Shown here in pieces: positions 45,156 through 54,493 of a DNA stretch of 64,000 nucleotides. Position 1 is the stretch's first letter. Each line of letters opens with the position of its first letter. The notes beneath the pieces are model-generated. The model saw only the letters and a list, made by a program, of their open reading frames with translations. It did not search any database and was not told the origin of the DNA. Both the position numbers and the translations under genes were made by a program. The stretch comes from Pseudomonas fildesensis (GTDB taxonomy: Bacteria > Pseudomonadota > Gammaproteobacteria > Pseudomonadales > Pseudomonadaceae), in the NCBI RefSeq assembly GCF_001050345.1, contig NZ_LFMW01000001.1, positions 186,001 through 250,000 of the forward strand. Reading direction: 5' to 3'.

Positions 45156-46772
45156 ATGAGCCAACAGTTTCAACACGATGTCCTGGTGATCGGTAGCGGC
45201 GCGGCCGGCTTGAGCCTTGCACTGACCCTCCCCGGCCACCTGCGCATTGCGGTACTGAGCAAGGGCGACCTGGCCAATGGCTCGACATTTTGGGCCCAAG
45301 GCGGCGTAGCCGCCGTGCTGGACGACACCGACACGGTGCAATCCCATGTCGAAGACACCCTCAACGCCGGCGGCGGTCTGTGCAACGAAGACGCTGTACG
45401 TTTCACCGTCGAGCACAGTCGCGAGGCCATCCAGTGGCTGATCGATCAGGGCGTGCCTTTCACCCGCGACGAACACGCGGGCAGCGATGACGGCGGATTC
45501 GAGTTCCACCTGACCCGCGAAGGCGGCCACAGCCACCGTCGTATCATCCATGCCGCCGACGCCACCGGTGCCGCGATCTTCAAGACCCTGCTCGAACAGG
45601 CACGCCAACGCCCCAACATCGAATTGCTGGAGCAACGGGTTGCCGTCGACCTGATCACCGAAAAACGCTTGGGCCTGCCCGGCGAACGCTGCCTCGGCGC
45701 CTACGTGCTCAACCGCAGCAGCGGCGAAGTCGACACCTACGGCGCGCGCTTTACGATTCTCGCCTCAGGCGGCGCGGCCAAGGTCTACCTCTATACCAGC
45801 AACCCCGACGGCGCCTGCGGCGATGGCATCGCCATGGCCTGGCGCTCCGGCTGCCGGGTGGCCAACCTGGAATTCAACCAGTTCCACCCCACCTGCCTGT
45901 ATCACCCGCAGGCCAAGAGTTTCCTGATCACCGAAGCGCTGCGCGGTGAAGGCGCCCACCTGAAACTACCAAACGGCGAGCGCTTCATGCAGCGCTTCGA
46001 CCCGCGCGCCGAACTGGCCCCGCGCGATATCGTCGCCCGGGCCATCGACCATGAAATGAAGCGCCTGGGCATCGATTGCGTCTACCTGGACATCAGCCAC
46101 AAGCCCGAAGCCTTCATCAAGACCCACTTCCCCACGGTCTACGAGCGCTGCCTGGCGTTCAACATCGACATCACCAAAGGCCCGATCCCAGTGGTGCCGG
46201 CCGCGCACTACACCTGTGGCGGCGTGATGGTCGACCAGCACGGCCGCACCGACGTGCCCGGCCTGTATGCGATCGGCGAAACCAGCTTCACCGGCCTGCA
46301 CGGCGCCAACCGCATGGCCAGCAACTCGCTGCTTGAATGCTTCGTCTACGCCCGTTCGGCGGCCGCGGACATCCTCGAACAACTGCCGCGCATCCCCGTA
46401 CCCGCCGCCCTGCCCCGCTGGGACGCGAGCCAGGTCACCGATTCGGACGAAGACGTGATCATCGCCCACAACTGGGACGAGCTGCGGCGCTTCATGTGGG
46501 ACTACGTGGGGATTGTGCGCACCAACAAACGCCTGCAACGCGCTCAACACCGGGTGCGGCTGCTGCTGGACGAAATTGACGAGTTCTACAGCAACTATAA
46601 AGTCAGCCGTGACCTGATCGAACTGCGCAACCTGGCCCAGGTGGCGGAACTAATGATCCGCTCAGCCATGGAGCGCAAGGAAAGCCGAGGTCTGCATTAC
46701 ACCCTCGACTACCCGCAGATGCTGCCCGAGGCCCGCGACACTATTCTGGTGCCAACCACCTACGGCGGCTGA
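45156..46772 (+). CDS. nadB: L-aspartate oxidase
   Basis: FAD enzyme of 538 residues oxidising L-aspartate to iminoaspartate, the first step of NAD synthesis. FAD motif [33 protein letters not shown], substrate region [20 protein letters not shown], and [20 protein letters not shown] are all present. The ATG at 45156 (MSQQFQHD) starts the usual N-terminus. Its 3' end overlaps the convergent ygfX gene by 32 bp. Confidence 0.94.
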   Translation: MSQQFQHDVLVIGSGAAGLSLALTLPGHLRIAVLSKGDLANGSTFWAQGGVAAVLDDTDTVQSHVEDTLNAGGGLCNEDAVRFTVEHSREAIQWLIDQGVPFTRDEHAGSDDGGFEFHLTREGGHSHRRIIHAADATGAAIFKTLLEQARQRPNIELLEQRVAVDLITEKRLGLPGERCLGAYVLNRSSGEVDTYGARFTILASGGAAKVYLYTSNPDGACGDGIAMAWRSGCRVANLEFNQFHPTCLYHPQAKSFLITEALRGEGAHLKLPNGERFMQRFDPRAELAPRDIVARAIDHEMKRLGIDCVYLDISHKPEAFIKTHFPTVYERCLAFNIDITKGPIPVVPAAHYTCGGVMVDQHGRTDVPGLYAIGETSFTGLHGANRMASNSLLECFVYARSAAADILEQLPRIPVPAALPRWDASQVTDSDEDVIIAHNWDELRRFMWDYVGIVRTNKRLQRAQHRVRLLLDEIDEFYSNYKVSRDLIELRNLAQVAELMIRSAMERKESRGLHYTLDYPQMLPEARDTILVPTTYGG

Positions 46773-47187
46773 ACTTAAGGCGAACCCGCAGGCGCCGGTG
46801 CACATCGGCGGCCTGCGAATCCTTGGGCACACAGATCGAACGAACGAGAGCATCACCTGGCAAGCGATAGCGCAGCACCACGATCAACGGCAGCGCAAGG
46901 CTGTCCGGACGCAGCTGCACGCTGTGCCAGCCCCGCGCGGCGCTGAACAATTGCCAGCCGTCTTCATCGCGGCGCAGGCCACGAATAGACGAACGGTGAG
47001 TCAGCAAGATATGGCGCGGCAACACCCAGGCAGCGTGCGCCAGGCACACCACCGACCCGAGGAAAGCAAAAGGAAGCTCGAGCACCAACAGGGCACCCAG
47101 CGCGAACAGCTGGGCAAGCAGATACGCCGCCAGCAACAGCCGTGAGGCCTGCCAGCGGCATTGGAAGGTATTACTTGGGCTGGACAC
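46741..47187 (-). CDS. ygfX: YgfX-family inner-membrane protein
   Basis: 148-residue protein with two hydrophobic segments ([20 protein letters not shown] and [18 protein letters not shown], about 16-58) and a soluble C-terminal domain, as in YgfX/CptA, described as the toxin partner of SdhE (YgfY) in E. coli. It begins with GTG at 47187, inside the end of sdhE (17-bp overlap). Its C-terminal codons lie opposite the last codons of nadB. Confidence 0.75.
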   Translation of the reverse strand: MSSPSNTFQCRWQASRLLLAAYLLAQLFALGALLVLELPFAFLGSVVCLAHAAWVLPRHILLTHRSSIRGLRRDEDGWQLFSAARGWHSVQLRPDSLALPLIVVLRYRLPGDALVRSICVPKDSQAADVHRRLRVRLKFSRRRWLAPE

Positions 47188-47425
47188 GATCCAGAATCAT
47201 CCGAACCATGCGCTGCAGCTCCGGGTCTTCCGATTCGGCGCGTTCCATGAACCAGCCGAACATGTCCTGGTCTTCGCACTCCAGCAGGCGGACGTAAACG
47301 TCGCGATCTACCTTATTGAGGGTTGAATAAACCTCTTTGACGAATGGCACCAGCAACACATCCAGCTCAAGCATGCCGCGGCGGCTGTGCCAATAGAGGC
47401 GATTGAGTTCTACATCTTCGACCAT
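47171..47425 (-). CDS. sdhE: SdhE, FAD assembly factor for succinate dehydrogenase
   Basis: 84-residue protein with the RGMLELD motif (residues 15-22), equivalent to RGxxE, which is required for covalent flavin attachment to SdhA. The rest ([14 protein letters not shown]) is typical of SdhE/YgfY. The ATG at 47425 has GAGGAG six bases upstream. It is coupled to ygfX and divergent from ygfZ. Confidence 0.92.
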   Translation of the reverse strand: MVEDVELNRLYWHSRRGMLELDVLLVPFVKEVYSTLNKVDRDVYVRLLECEDQDMFGWFMERAESEDPELQRMVRMILDRVQPK

Positions 47426-47565
47426 GGAGCGCTCCTCAAATAGAGCGCAAGTATACAGGCCCGACGGCACCGGAACAGTCGGCTTTGGTCGCCCCATACG
47501 GAAACTATCCATTTGGCGGGCGCCCCTCTATGATGCACCCATGACTTTTTGACCTGCGATGACCC

Positions 47566-48507
47566 ATGGCTGACTCTGCTTTCTTCTGCTCCCTGTCCCA
47601 CGAAGGCGTTCTCGCCGTCCGCGGCTCCGACGCTGCCAAATTCCTGCAGGGCCAGCTCACCTGCAACCTCAATTACCTGAGCGACACCCAGGCCAGCCTC
47701 GGCGCGCGCTGCACGCAAAAAGGGCGCATGCAGTCGAGCTTCCGCATCCTGTTGCAGGGCGATGGTGTGCTCCTGGCCATGGCCTCCGAGCTGTTGGAAC
47801 CGCAGCTGGCGGACCTGAAAAAGTACGCGGTGTTCTCCAAATCCAAACTCACCGACGAAAGCGCTGCCTGGGTGCGTTTCGGCCTGGCGCATGCAGACCC
47901 GACCCTGCTCAGTCTCGGCCTTGAGCTGCCGGCCGAGACCGACAGCGTCGCGCGTGCGGATAATGTAATCGCGATTCGCGTTTCCCCCGGCCGTGCCGAG
48001 CTCTGGGTGCCTGCCGAACACGCCGACGCCGTGCGCAGCCAATTGGCCGCGCACCTTCAAGAAACACCGCTGAATGATTGGCTGCTGGGCCAGATCCGCG
48101 CCGGTATCGGCCAGGTCATGCCACAGACCCGCGAACTGTTCATCCCACAGATGCTCAACCTGCAGGCCGTGGGCGGCGTCAGCTTCAAGAAAGGCTGCTA
48201 CACCGGCCAGGAAATCGTCGCGCGCATGCAGTACCTGGGCAAACTCAAGCGCCGCCTGTACCGCCTGAGCCTCACTGCGGCTGAATTGCCCGAGCCAGGC
48301 ACCCCGCTGTTTTCCCCCAGCCACAACAGCGCAATCGGCGAAGTGGTGCTGGCGGCAAAAGCTGACCAAGTGATTGAACTTCTGGCAGTACTACAAGCCG
48401 AAGCTGCCGAGAGTGGCGATGTGCACGTAGGCACACTGGAAGGCCCCGGTTTGCAACTGCTTGACCTGCCCTACCAGCTCGACCGTGATCGAGAGATCCA
48501 GCGCTGA
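47566..48507 (+). CDS. ygfZ: YgfZ, folate-binding iron-sulfur cluster repair/assembly protein
   Basis: GcvT-like protein of 313 residues with the defining motif KGCYTGQE (about residues 208-215). YgfZ helps maintain Fe-S enzymes through a folate-dependent step. The N-terminal part (FLQGQLTCNLNYLSDTQASL) is typical. It is 36 bp upstream of the HDOD gene on the same strand, and divergent from sdhE. Confidence 0.92.
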   Translation: MADSAFFCSLSHEGVLAVRGSDAAKFLQGQLTCNLNYLSDTQASLGARCTQKGRMQSSFRILLQGDGVLLAMASELLEPQLADLKKYAVFSKSKLTDESAAWVRFGLAHADPTLLSLGLELPAETDSVARADNVIAIRVSPGRAELWVPAEHADAVRSQLAAHLQETPLNDWLLGQIRAGIGQVMPQTRELFIPQMLNLQAVGGVSFKKGCYTGQEIVARMQYLGKLKRRLYRLSLTAAELPEPGTPLFSPSHNSAIGEVVLAAKADQVIELLAVLQAEAAESGDVHVGTLEGPGLQLLDLPYQLDRDREIQR

Positions 48508-48543
48508 TCGCCGTACCTTTTTGCAACACCCTAGAGAGCATGA

Positions 48544-49365
48544 ATGAACAAGCTGGCGGAGAAAGTCCAACAGGCTTTAGTGACGGCCATCGATAACGAT
48601 GACCTGGTTCTGCCGACATTACCGGAAGTGGCCCTGAAAATTCGTCAGGCCGCCGAGGACCCGGAAATCAGCATCAGCCACTTGAGCAAAGTGATCGGTC
48701 GCGACACCGCCCTCTCCGCTCGCCTGATAAAAGTGGTCAACAGCCCACTGTTGCGCGCGACCCAGGAAGTGACCGACCTGCACACTGCTATTACCCGACT
48801 GGGCACCAACTACAGCAGCAATCTGGCTATCGGCCTGGTGATGGAACAGATCTTCCACGCCCGCTCCGATGTGGTTGACCAGAAAATGCGTGACGTGTGG
48901 CGCCGCAGCCTGGAAGTGGCTGGCGTGAGTTATGTGCTGTGCCGCAATCACAGCCAGCTCAAGCCGGACCAGGCCGCACTGGGTGGCCTGGTACACCAGA
49001 TCGGCGTGCTGCCGATCCTGACCTACGCCGAAGACCATTACGAACTGCTCTCGGACCCGGTCAGCCTGAACCACGTGATCGACAGCATCCACCCGTTGTT
49101 GGGGGACAAGCTACTGGGCGGCTGGGACTTCCCGGAAATGCTGGCGAAACTGCCCGGCCAATACCTCGACCTGGAGCGCGACTCGGCCAGCCTCGATTAC
49201 ATCGACATCGTCCAGGTAGCAGTGCTGTATTGCCATCGCGGCACCGATCACCCCCTCGCAGACGTACCTGCCTCCACCTTGCCGGCAATCAAAAAACTGC
49301 GGGTTGACCCCTACAGCGAGAGCCTTCGCGCAGAGCTGGATGAAGCACGGTCGATGTTCTACTGA
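48544..49365 (+). CDS. HDOD-domain signalling protein
   Basis: Cytoplasmic protein of 273 residues with an HDOD domain (about 20-215): LPTLPEVALKIRQAAEDPEI, GRDTALSARLIKVVNSPLLR and LGGLVHQIGVLPIL. HDOD proteins are non-catalytic HD-like adaptors in motility, biofilm or cell-cycle signalling; the role here is unknown. It is probably cotranscribed with ygfZ. Its TGA at 49363-49365 abuts the end of the convergent tctE with no gap. Confidence 0.87.
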   Translation: MNKLAEKVQQALVTAIDNDDLVLPTLPEVALKIRQAAEDPEISISHLSKVIGRDTALSARLIKVVNSPLLRATQEVTDLHTAITRLGTNYSSNLAIGLVMEQIFHARSDVVDQKMRDVWRRSLEVAGVSYVLCRNHSQLKPDQAALGGLVHQIGVLPILTYAEDHYELLSDPVSLNHVIDSIHPLLGDKLLGGWDFPEMLAKLPGQYLDLERDSASLDYIDIVQVAVLYCHRGTDHPLADVPASTLPAIKKLRVDPYSESLRAELDEARSMFY

Positions 49366-50751
49366 TCAACCGGCGATAAAACTCACCCGCACCTTCAACC
49401 CCGCCAGTTCACCATCATGCAGACTGATCTGCGCCAAATGTGCGCGACAGATTTCGCCGACAATCGCCAGGCCCAAGCCTGACCCCATGCCTTGCTGGCT
49501 GCGTCGGTAGAAGCGCTCGAACACCCGGTCCCGCTCATCCAGCGGAATACCCGGCCCGTCATCTTCCACCTCCAATACCGCCGGTGCCGTCACCCGCAAG
49601 ATCACATTGCCACCGGGCGGCGTATGAGCGAGGGCGTTGTCCACCAAATTGCTCAGCAGCTCATTGAGCAGCGTCGGTTCGCCGCGCAACCACACCGGTT
49701 CATCCGCCTCCAGGGCCAGCGCGACGCCGCGCGCATGCGCCAACGGCGCCATGGCCATACCCAGTTCGCGGGCCAACTGGCTGAGGTCCAGCAACTGCGC
49801 GCCACCTTCGGCAATGGCGCGGGCGCCATTTTCGATGCGCGCCAGGGAGAGCAATTGATTGGCCAGGTGAGTCAGGCGGTCGGTGCCTTGGGCGGCGCTT
49901 TCCAGAGTGCTGCGCCAGGTGGCCGGGGCGTCGCTGCGCAGGCCCAGTTCCAGACGCGCCTTCAGCGCTGCAAGCGGGGTGCGCAGTTCGTGGGCCGCGT
50001 CGGCAATGAATTGCGCCTGGCGCTCGAACTGGCCGCGAAGCCTTTCAGTGAAGTGGTTGAGGGAGCGTACCAGCGGGCCGAATTCATGCTGCACTTCCAC
50101 CAGTGGCAACGGGCGCAAATCGTCGGGCTGGCGCTCTTCCACCGCCGTACGCAGGCGCTCCAGCGGGCGTAGCGCCGCACTCACGGCAAACCACACCAGC
50201 AACAATGCGCCGATGGCGAGCATGCCCAGGCGCAGCAGGGTATCGGCCATCAGGCTGCGGGCCATACTGACCCGTGCTTCATCGGTTTCGGCCACGCGAA
50301 TTTCCGCCATGCCGTTCATGTTCGGCTCGGAGACCGCCTTGAGCAGGCTCACCACCCTCACCTCCTGCCCCTGATACTTGGCGTTATAGAAGCGCGCCAG
50401 GGCCGGATAGTCATCGGTACGCGGCGTGCCGGGCGGTGGGCCGGGAAGGTTTTCGTAACCGGAAATCAGCTTTTTATCGATGTCGTTGACCTGGTAATAA
50501 ATGCGCCCCGCGCTGTCGTAGGCAAAGGTGTCCAGGGCCACGTACGGCACGTTGGCACTGAGCGTGCCGTCCACCTGGGTCAGGCCGGCGGCGATGGTCC
50601 GCGCCGAGGCCAGCAAAGTGCGGTCGTAGGCGGTGTCGGCGGCTTCGCGACCATTCCAGTAGGCGCTCATACCGCTGGCGAGCATCAACAGCACCAGCAA
50701 CAGCGCCAGGTTCCACAGCAGGCGCCAGCGCAGGCTGCTGGGCTTATGCAT
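49366..50751 (-). CDS. tctE: TctE, sensor kinase for tricarboxylate uptake
   Basis: OmpR-class sensor kinase of 461 residues: TM1 (about 9-29), a periplasmic domain (about 30-160), TM2 (LGMLAIGALLLVWFAVSAAL), HAMP-like linker, HisKA (FIADAAHELRTPLAALKARL) and HATPase (NLVDNALAHTPPGGNV, DDGPGI, GSGLGLAIV). The ATG at 50751 overlaps tctD by 8 bases. It probably detects citrate or related tricarboxylates and acts with TctD on the divergent porin-tctCBA operon. Confidence 0.9.
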   Translation of the reverse strand: MHKPSSLRWRLLWNLALLLVLLMLASGMSAYWNGREAADTAYDRTLLASARTIAAGLTQVDGTLSANVPYVALDTFAYDSAGRIYYQVNDIDKKLISGYENLPGPPPGTPRTDDYPALARFYNAKYQGQEVRVVSLLKAVSEPNMNGMAEIRVAETDEARVSMARSLMADTLLRLGMLAIGALLLVWFAVSAALRPLERLRTAVEERQPDDLRPLPLVEVQHEFGPLVRSLNHFTERLRGQFERQAQFIADAAHELRTPLAALKARLELGLRSDAPATWRSTLESAAQGTDRLTHLANQLLSLARIENGARAIAEGGAQLLDLSQLARELGMAMAPLAHARGVALALEADEPVWLRGEPTLLNELLSNLVDNALAHTPPGGNVILRVTAPAVLEVEDDGPGIPLDERDRVFERFYRRSQQGMGSGLGLAIVGEICRAHLAQISLHDGELAGLKVRVSFIAG

Positions 50752-51415
50752 CGCGGGCTTCCAGCAGGTAGCCAAGGCCACGGAAAGTCACGATGGCGAT
50801 GGGTTGGCCGTCGAGTTTCTTACGCAGGCGGTGCACGTAGATTTCGATGGCATCCGGGCTGGCTTCTTCATCCAGGCCGAACACCTGGGAGGCCAGTTGC
50901 TCCTTGCTCATCACCCGGCCAGGACGCGCGATCAGGGCTTCAAGCACCGCTTGCTCGCGGGAGGTGAGGGTCATCAACTCGCCACCTACCGTGAAGCGGC
51001 GAGTGTCGAGGTCATAGACCAGCACGCCGCAGGTCTGCTGGCGCTCGCCACCCAACACGCTGCGGCGCAACAGCGCCTTGACCCGCGCCTCCAGCTCCGT
51101 CAGTTCAAAGGGCTTGGCGAGATAGTCATCCGCGCCGAGGTTCAGGCCATGCACGCGGTCTTTCACATCACTGCGCGCCGTCAGCATCAGCACCGGCAGA
51201 TTTTTCCCACGCGCCCGCAAGCGCGCCAGCACCTCAAAACCATCCATGCGCGGCAGCCCCACGTCGAGGATCACCGCCGCGTATTCCTCACTGCTCAAGG
51301 CCAGGTCCGCGGCCACGCCATCGTGCAGCACGTCGACGGTCAAACCCGTGCTCTTGAGCGCTTGGGCGACACTTTCGGCGAGTTGCAAATGGTCTTCAAC
51401 CAGGAGGACACGCAT
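50744..51415 (-). CDS. tctD: TctD, response regulator for tricarboxylate uptake
   Basis: OmpR/PhoB response regulator, 223 residues: receiver (VLLVEDHLQLAESVAQALKS, phospho-acceptor in AVILDVGLPRMDG near residue 51, LAKPFELTELEARV) and winged helix (LTSREQAVLEALIARPGRVM, DAIEIYVHRLRKKL). The first gene of tctD-tctE, divergent from the porin gene by 246 bp. That gap should contain TctD sites, none of which I could define. Confidence 0.92.
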   Translation of the reverse strand: MRVLLVEDHLQLAESVAQALKSTGLTVDVLHDGVAADLALSSEEYAAVILDVGLPRMDGFEVLARLRARGKNLPVLMLTARSDVKDRVHGLNLGADDYLAKPFELTELEARVKALLRRSVLGGERQQTCGVLVYDLDTRRFTVGGELMTLTSREQAVLEALIARPGRVMSKEQLASQVFGLDEEASPDAIEIYVHRLRKKLDGQPIAIVTFRGLGYLLEARDA

Positions 51416-51633
51416 GTATTTCTACCTCATGAGGGGTGGTCGGCGCGGCTTTTTATTGACCCGCTGGCCGGCGAGTTTACAGGCGCCGCCTGCGCTGTGA
51501 AGCCCGAAAACATTGAAAGGCCACTGAAAGGTTAGTGAAAGCTTCGCCCTTTAGCATCCAGCCACGGTGGGTCATGCCCGCCGAGCTACCTGATACGTAG
51601 CACCCGAAAAACGCCTCGAAGCGTTTTCGCCAA

Positions 51634-51648
51634 AATAAGAACAATAAC
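51634..51648 (+). promoter_or_regulatory. Hfq/Crc (CA) motif at the ribosome site of the OprD-type porin
   Basis: AATAAGAACAATAAC, five uninterrupted AAN triplets, directly abuts the CGGAG ribosome site. It is an excellent AAnAAnAA match for catabolite repression by Hfq with Crc. Confidence 0.65.
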
Positions 51649-51661
51649 GGAGTGCACCACG

Positions 51662-52957
51662 ATGCTGTCGACACAGCCCCAGGCTTGCCCGCCTGTTCGC
51701 TTTTCCCGCCTGACCCAGACCGCCCTTGCCAGTGCCGCTGCCCTTGCCGGCTTTTCGCCGCTTATTAGCCAGGCTGCCTTCTTCGAAGACAGTAGCGCGA
51801 CCCTGGAAACCCGCAACATGTACTTCAACCGCGACTTCCGCGACGGCACCCGCTTGCAGCAATCCAAGCGCGACGAATGGGCCCAGGGCTTCATGCTCAA
51901 CCTGCAATCAGGCTACACCGACGGCACGGTCGGTTTTGGCGTGGATGCGCTGGGCATGCTCGGGGTCAAGCTCGACTCAAGTCCCGACCGTACCGGCACC
52001 GGCCTTTTGCCCACCCATGACGACGGCCGCGCCGCCAACGAGTATTCCAAGCTGGGCCTGACCGGCAAAGTGAAGGTCTCCGCCACCGAGTTGAAGATCG
52101 GTGCGCTGATCCCCGAACTGCCGATCCTCAAGCCCAACGACGGTCGCATCCTGCCGCAAACCTTCAACGGCGGCCTGCTGACCTCCAAGGAATTCAAGAA
52201 CCTGGTATTCACCGGTGGCCGTCTCGACAAGGCCAAGGACCGCGATGACACCCACTACGAAGACATCGCCCTCAACAACAAGAACAGCCGCTTCCTCAGT
52301 GGCGCCACCGGCAAGCATTTCAACTTTGGCGGTGTCGACTACAAGTTTGCCGACAAGATCACCGGCAGCTACCACTTCGCCCAACTCGATGACGTCTACC
52401 GCCAGCACTTCCTCGGCCTGGTCGCCGCGCGCCCGATGGGCCCCGGCACCTTCGGCACCGACCTGCGCCTGGCCATCAGTGATGACACCGGCGCAGCCCG
52501 TGGCGGCAAGATCGACAACACCTCCCTCAACGGCCTGTTCAGTTATGCCCTCAATGGCCATAAGCTCAGCGCCGGCTACCAGCACATGTCTGGCGACAGC
52601 GCTTTCCCGTACGTGGATGGCAGCGACCCGTACCTGGTTAACTTCGTGCAGATCAACGACTTTGCCGGCGCGCAAGAGCGCTCCTGGCAGGCGCGCTACG
52701 ACTTCGACTTCGCCAAGCTTGGGATTCCTGGCCTGAGTTTCATGAGCCGTTACCTGTCAGGTGACAATATCAAGCTCAAGAACGGCGACACCGGCAAGGA
52801 GTGGGAACGCAACAGCGAGATCAAGTACGTGGTGCAAACCGGCACGTTCAAGGACGTGGCCGTGCGCCTGCGCAACGCCACCTACCGCTCCAACTATTCA
52901 GCCCGTGATGCGGATGAAATGCGCTTGCTGGTCAGTTACAGCGTTGCACTCTGGTAG
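51662..52957 (+). CDS. opdH: OprD-family porin, OpdH-like tricarboxylate channel
   Basis: Outer-membrane porin precursor of 431 residues: signal peptide to about residue 39 (ALAGFSPLISQA, before AFFEDS). It has OprD-family sequence (FFEDSSATLETRNMYFNRDF, ELKIGALIPELPILKPNDGR, FNGGLLTSKEFKNL) and a C-terminal VSYSVALW ending in tryptophan. Its place upstream of tctCBA and divergent from tctDE matches OpdH, the cis-aconitate/tricarballylate channel. The five-triplet A-rich motif covers its ribosome site. Confidence 0.85.
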   Translation: MLSTQPQACPPVRFSRLTQTALASAAALAGFSPLISQAAFFEDSSATLETRNMYFNRDFRDGTRLQQSKRDEWAQGFMLNLQSGYTDGTVGFGVDALGMLGVKLDSSPDRTGTGLLPTHDDGRAANEYSKLGLTGKVKVSATELKIGALIPELPILKPNDGRILPQTFNGGLLTSKEFKNLVFTGGRLDKAKDRDDTHYEDIALNNKNSRFLSGATGKHFNFGGVDYKFADKITGSYHFAQLDDVYRQHFLGLVAARPMGPGTFGTDLRLAISDDTGAARGGKIDNTSLNGLFSYALNGHKLSAGYQHMSGDSAFPYVDGSDPYLVNFVQINDFAGAQERSWQARYDFDFAKLGIPGLSFMSRYLSGDNIKLKNGDTGKEWERNSEIKYVVQTGTFKDVAVRLRNATYRSNYSARDADEMRLLVSYSVALW

Positions 52958-52968
52958 TAGCCCCTCAT

Positions 52969-52977
52969 AACAAAAAA
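52969..52977 (+). promoter_or_regulatory. Hfq/Crc-type A-rich motif before tctC
   Basis: AACAAAAAA immediately upstream of the GGAG ribosome site (52981-52984) of tctC fits the AAnAAnAA motif. Confidence 0.45.
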
Positions 52978-52990
52978 GACGGAGATCACC

Positions 52991-53974
52991 ATGACCCTTT
53001 CACTGCGTAAATTTGCCCTCGCCGCCGGCTGCATGCTGTTCGCCGGCCAGTTGCTGGCCGCCGACGAACCCAAGCGGCCGGAATGCATTGCCCCGGCCTC
53101 CCCCGGCGGTGGTTTTGACCTGACCTGCAAACTGGTGCAAAGCGCGCTGGTCAACGAGAAGCTGCTGAGCAAGCCAATGCGTGTGACCTACATGCCCGGC
53201 GGCGTGGGCGCGGTGGCCTACAACGCCGTGGTCGCCCAGCGCCCGGCAGACGCCGGCACCCTGGTGGCCTGGTCCAGCGGTTCGCTGTTGAACCTGGCCC
53301 AGGGCAAGTTCGGACGCTTCGATGAGAGCGCCGTGCGTTGGTTGGCGGCGGTTGGCACCAGCTACGGGGCTATCGCGGTGAAAGCCGACTCACCCTACAA
53401 GACCCTCGACGATCTGGTCCAGGCATTGAAGAAAGATCCGAGCAAAGTGGTGATCGGTTCCGGCGGCACCGTCGGTAGCCAGGACTGGATGCAAACCGCA
53501 CTGATCGCCAAGGCCGCCGGGATCAACCCGCGCGACCTGCGTTACGTAGCCCTCGAAGGCGGCGGGGAAATCGCCACCGCTCTGCTCGGCGGCCACATCC
53601 AGGTGGGCAGTACCGACATCTCCGACTCCATGCCGCACATTCTGAGCGGTGACATGCGCCTGCTGGCGGTGTTCTCCGAAGAGCGCCTGGACGAGCCGGA
53701 AATGAAGAATATTCCGACCGCCAAAGAGCAAGGCTACGACATCGTCTGGCCGGTGGTACGCGGTTTCTACCTCGGGCCAAAAGTCAGCGACGAAGACTAC
53801 GCCTGGTGGAAAGCTGCGTTCGACAAACTGCTGGCCTCCGAGGAGTTCGCCAAGCTGCGTGACCAGCGCGAGCTGTTCCCGTTCGCCATGACCGGCCCGG
53901 AGCTGGACACCTACGTGAAGAAACAGGTGGCTGACTACAAAGTGCTGGCCAAAGAGTTCGGCCTGATCCAGTAA
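52991..53974 (+). CDS. tctC: TctC, tricarboxylate-binding protein
   Basis: Periplasmic Bug/TctC-type binding protein of 327 residues with signal peptide (FALAAGCMLFAGQLLA, cleaved before ADEP). Family motifs: ECIAPASPGGGFDLTCKLVQ near the start of the mature protein and LEGGGEIATALLGGHIQVGS. It delivers citrate or tricarballylate to the TctAB carrier in a tripartite, sodium-dependent system. It lies 33 bp after the porin gene. Confidence 0.92.
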   Translation: MTLSLRKFALAAGCMLFAGQLLAADEPKRPECIAPASPGGGFDLTCKLVQSALVNEKLLSKPMRVTYMPGGVGAVAYNAVVAQRPADAGTLVAWSSGSLLNLAQGKFGRFDESAVRWLAAVGTSYGAIAVKADSPYKTLDDLVQALKKDPSKVVIGSGGTVGSQDWMQTALIAKAAGINPRDLRYVALEGGGEIATALLGGHIQVGSTDISDSMPHILSGDMRLLAVFSEERLDEPEMKNIPTAKEQGYDIVWPVVRGFYLGPKVSDEDYAWWKAAFDKLLASEEFAKLRDQRELFPFAMTGPELDTYVKKQVADYKVLAKEFGLIQ

Positions 53975-54033
53975 TCGCCTCTCTGTCGCGCGGCCACGCC
54001 CTTTGAACAAGGGGCGTGGCCCAGGAGTTCTAC

Positions 54034-54492
54034 ATGCTCTTACAACGCATTTTCGCCGGCATTCTGCTACTGGCCTGCGCCGGCCTGGCACTGATGGCCT
54101 GGCCGTACCAGGCGTCGTTTTCCTACGAACCAGTGGGTCCTCGGGCCTTCCCGCTGCTGATGCTCGGGCTGATGAGCCTGGCGCTGATCTACATGCTGTT
54201 TCGTCCGCAGCCGACCAAACACACCGAAGAAGAACCTGCGCTCGACCGCGACACCCTGATCAAGATCGGCGTGTGCGTGGTGCTGTTGCTGGTGTTCGCC
54301 GGCACTTTCGAACCGCTGGGCTTCATCCTCAGCAGCATGCTGATCGGCATCCCCATGGCGCGCCTGTATGGCGGCCGCTGGTTACCCAGCGTGGTGATCG
54401 TCAGCCTGATGGCCATCGGTCTTTATCTGCTGTTCGATAAAGTCATGGATGTGCCGCTGCCCCTCGGACTGCTCGACGTTCTGGAGAACTGA
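54034..54492 (+). CDS. tctB: TctB, small membrane subunit of the tricarboxylate transporter
   Basis: Membrane protein of 152 residues with about four hydrophobic segments (IFAGILLLACAGLALMAWPY, AFPLLMLGLMSLALIYML, IGVCVVLLLVFAGTF, VIVSLMAIGLYLLF), the standard TctB topology. CAGGAG lies six bases before the ATG at 54034. The stop at 54492 is followed after one base by the tctA start. Confidence 0.9.
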   Translation: MLLQRIFAGILLLACAGLALMAWPYQASFSYEPVGPRAFPLLMLGLMSLALIYMLFRPQPTKHTEEEPALDRDTLIKIGVCVVLLLVFAGTFEPLGFILSSMLIGIPMARLYGGRWLPSVVIVSLMAIGLYLLFDKVMDVPLPLGLLDVLEN

Positions 54493-54493
54493 T

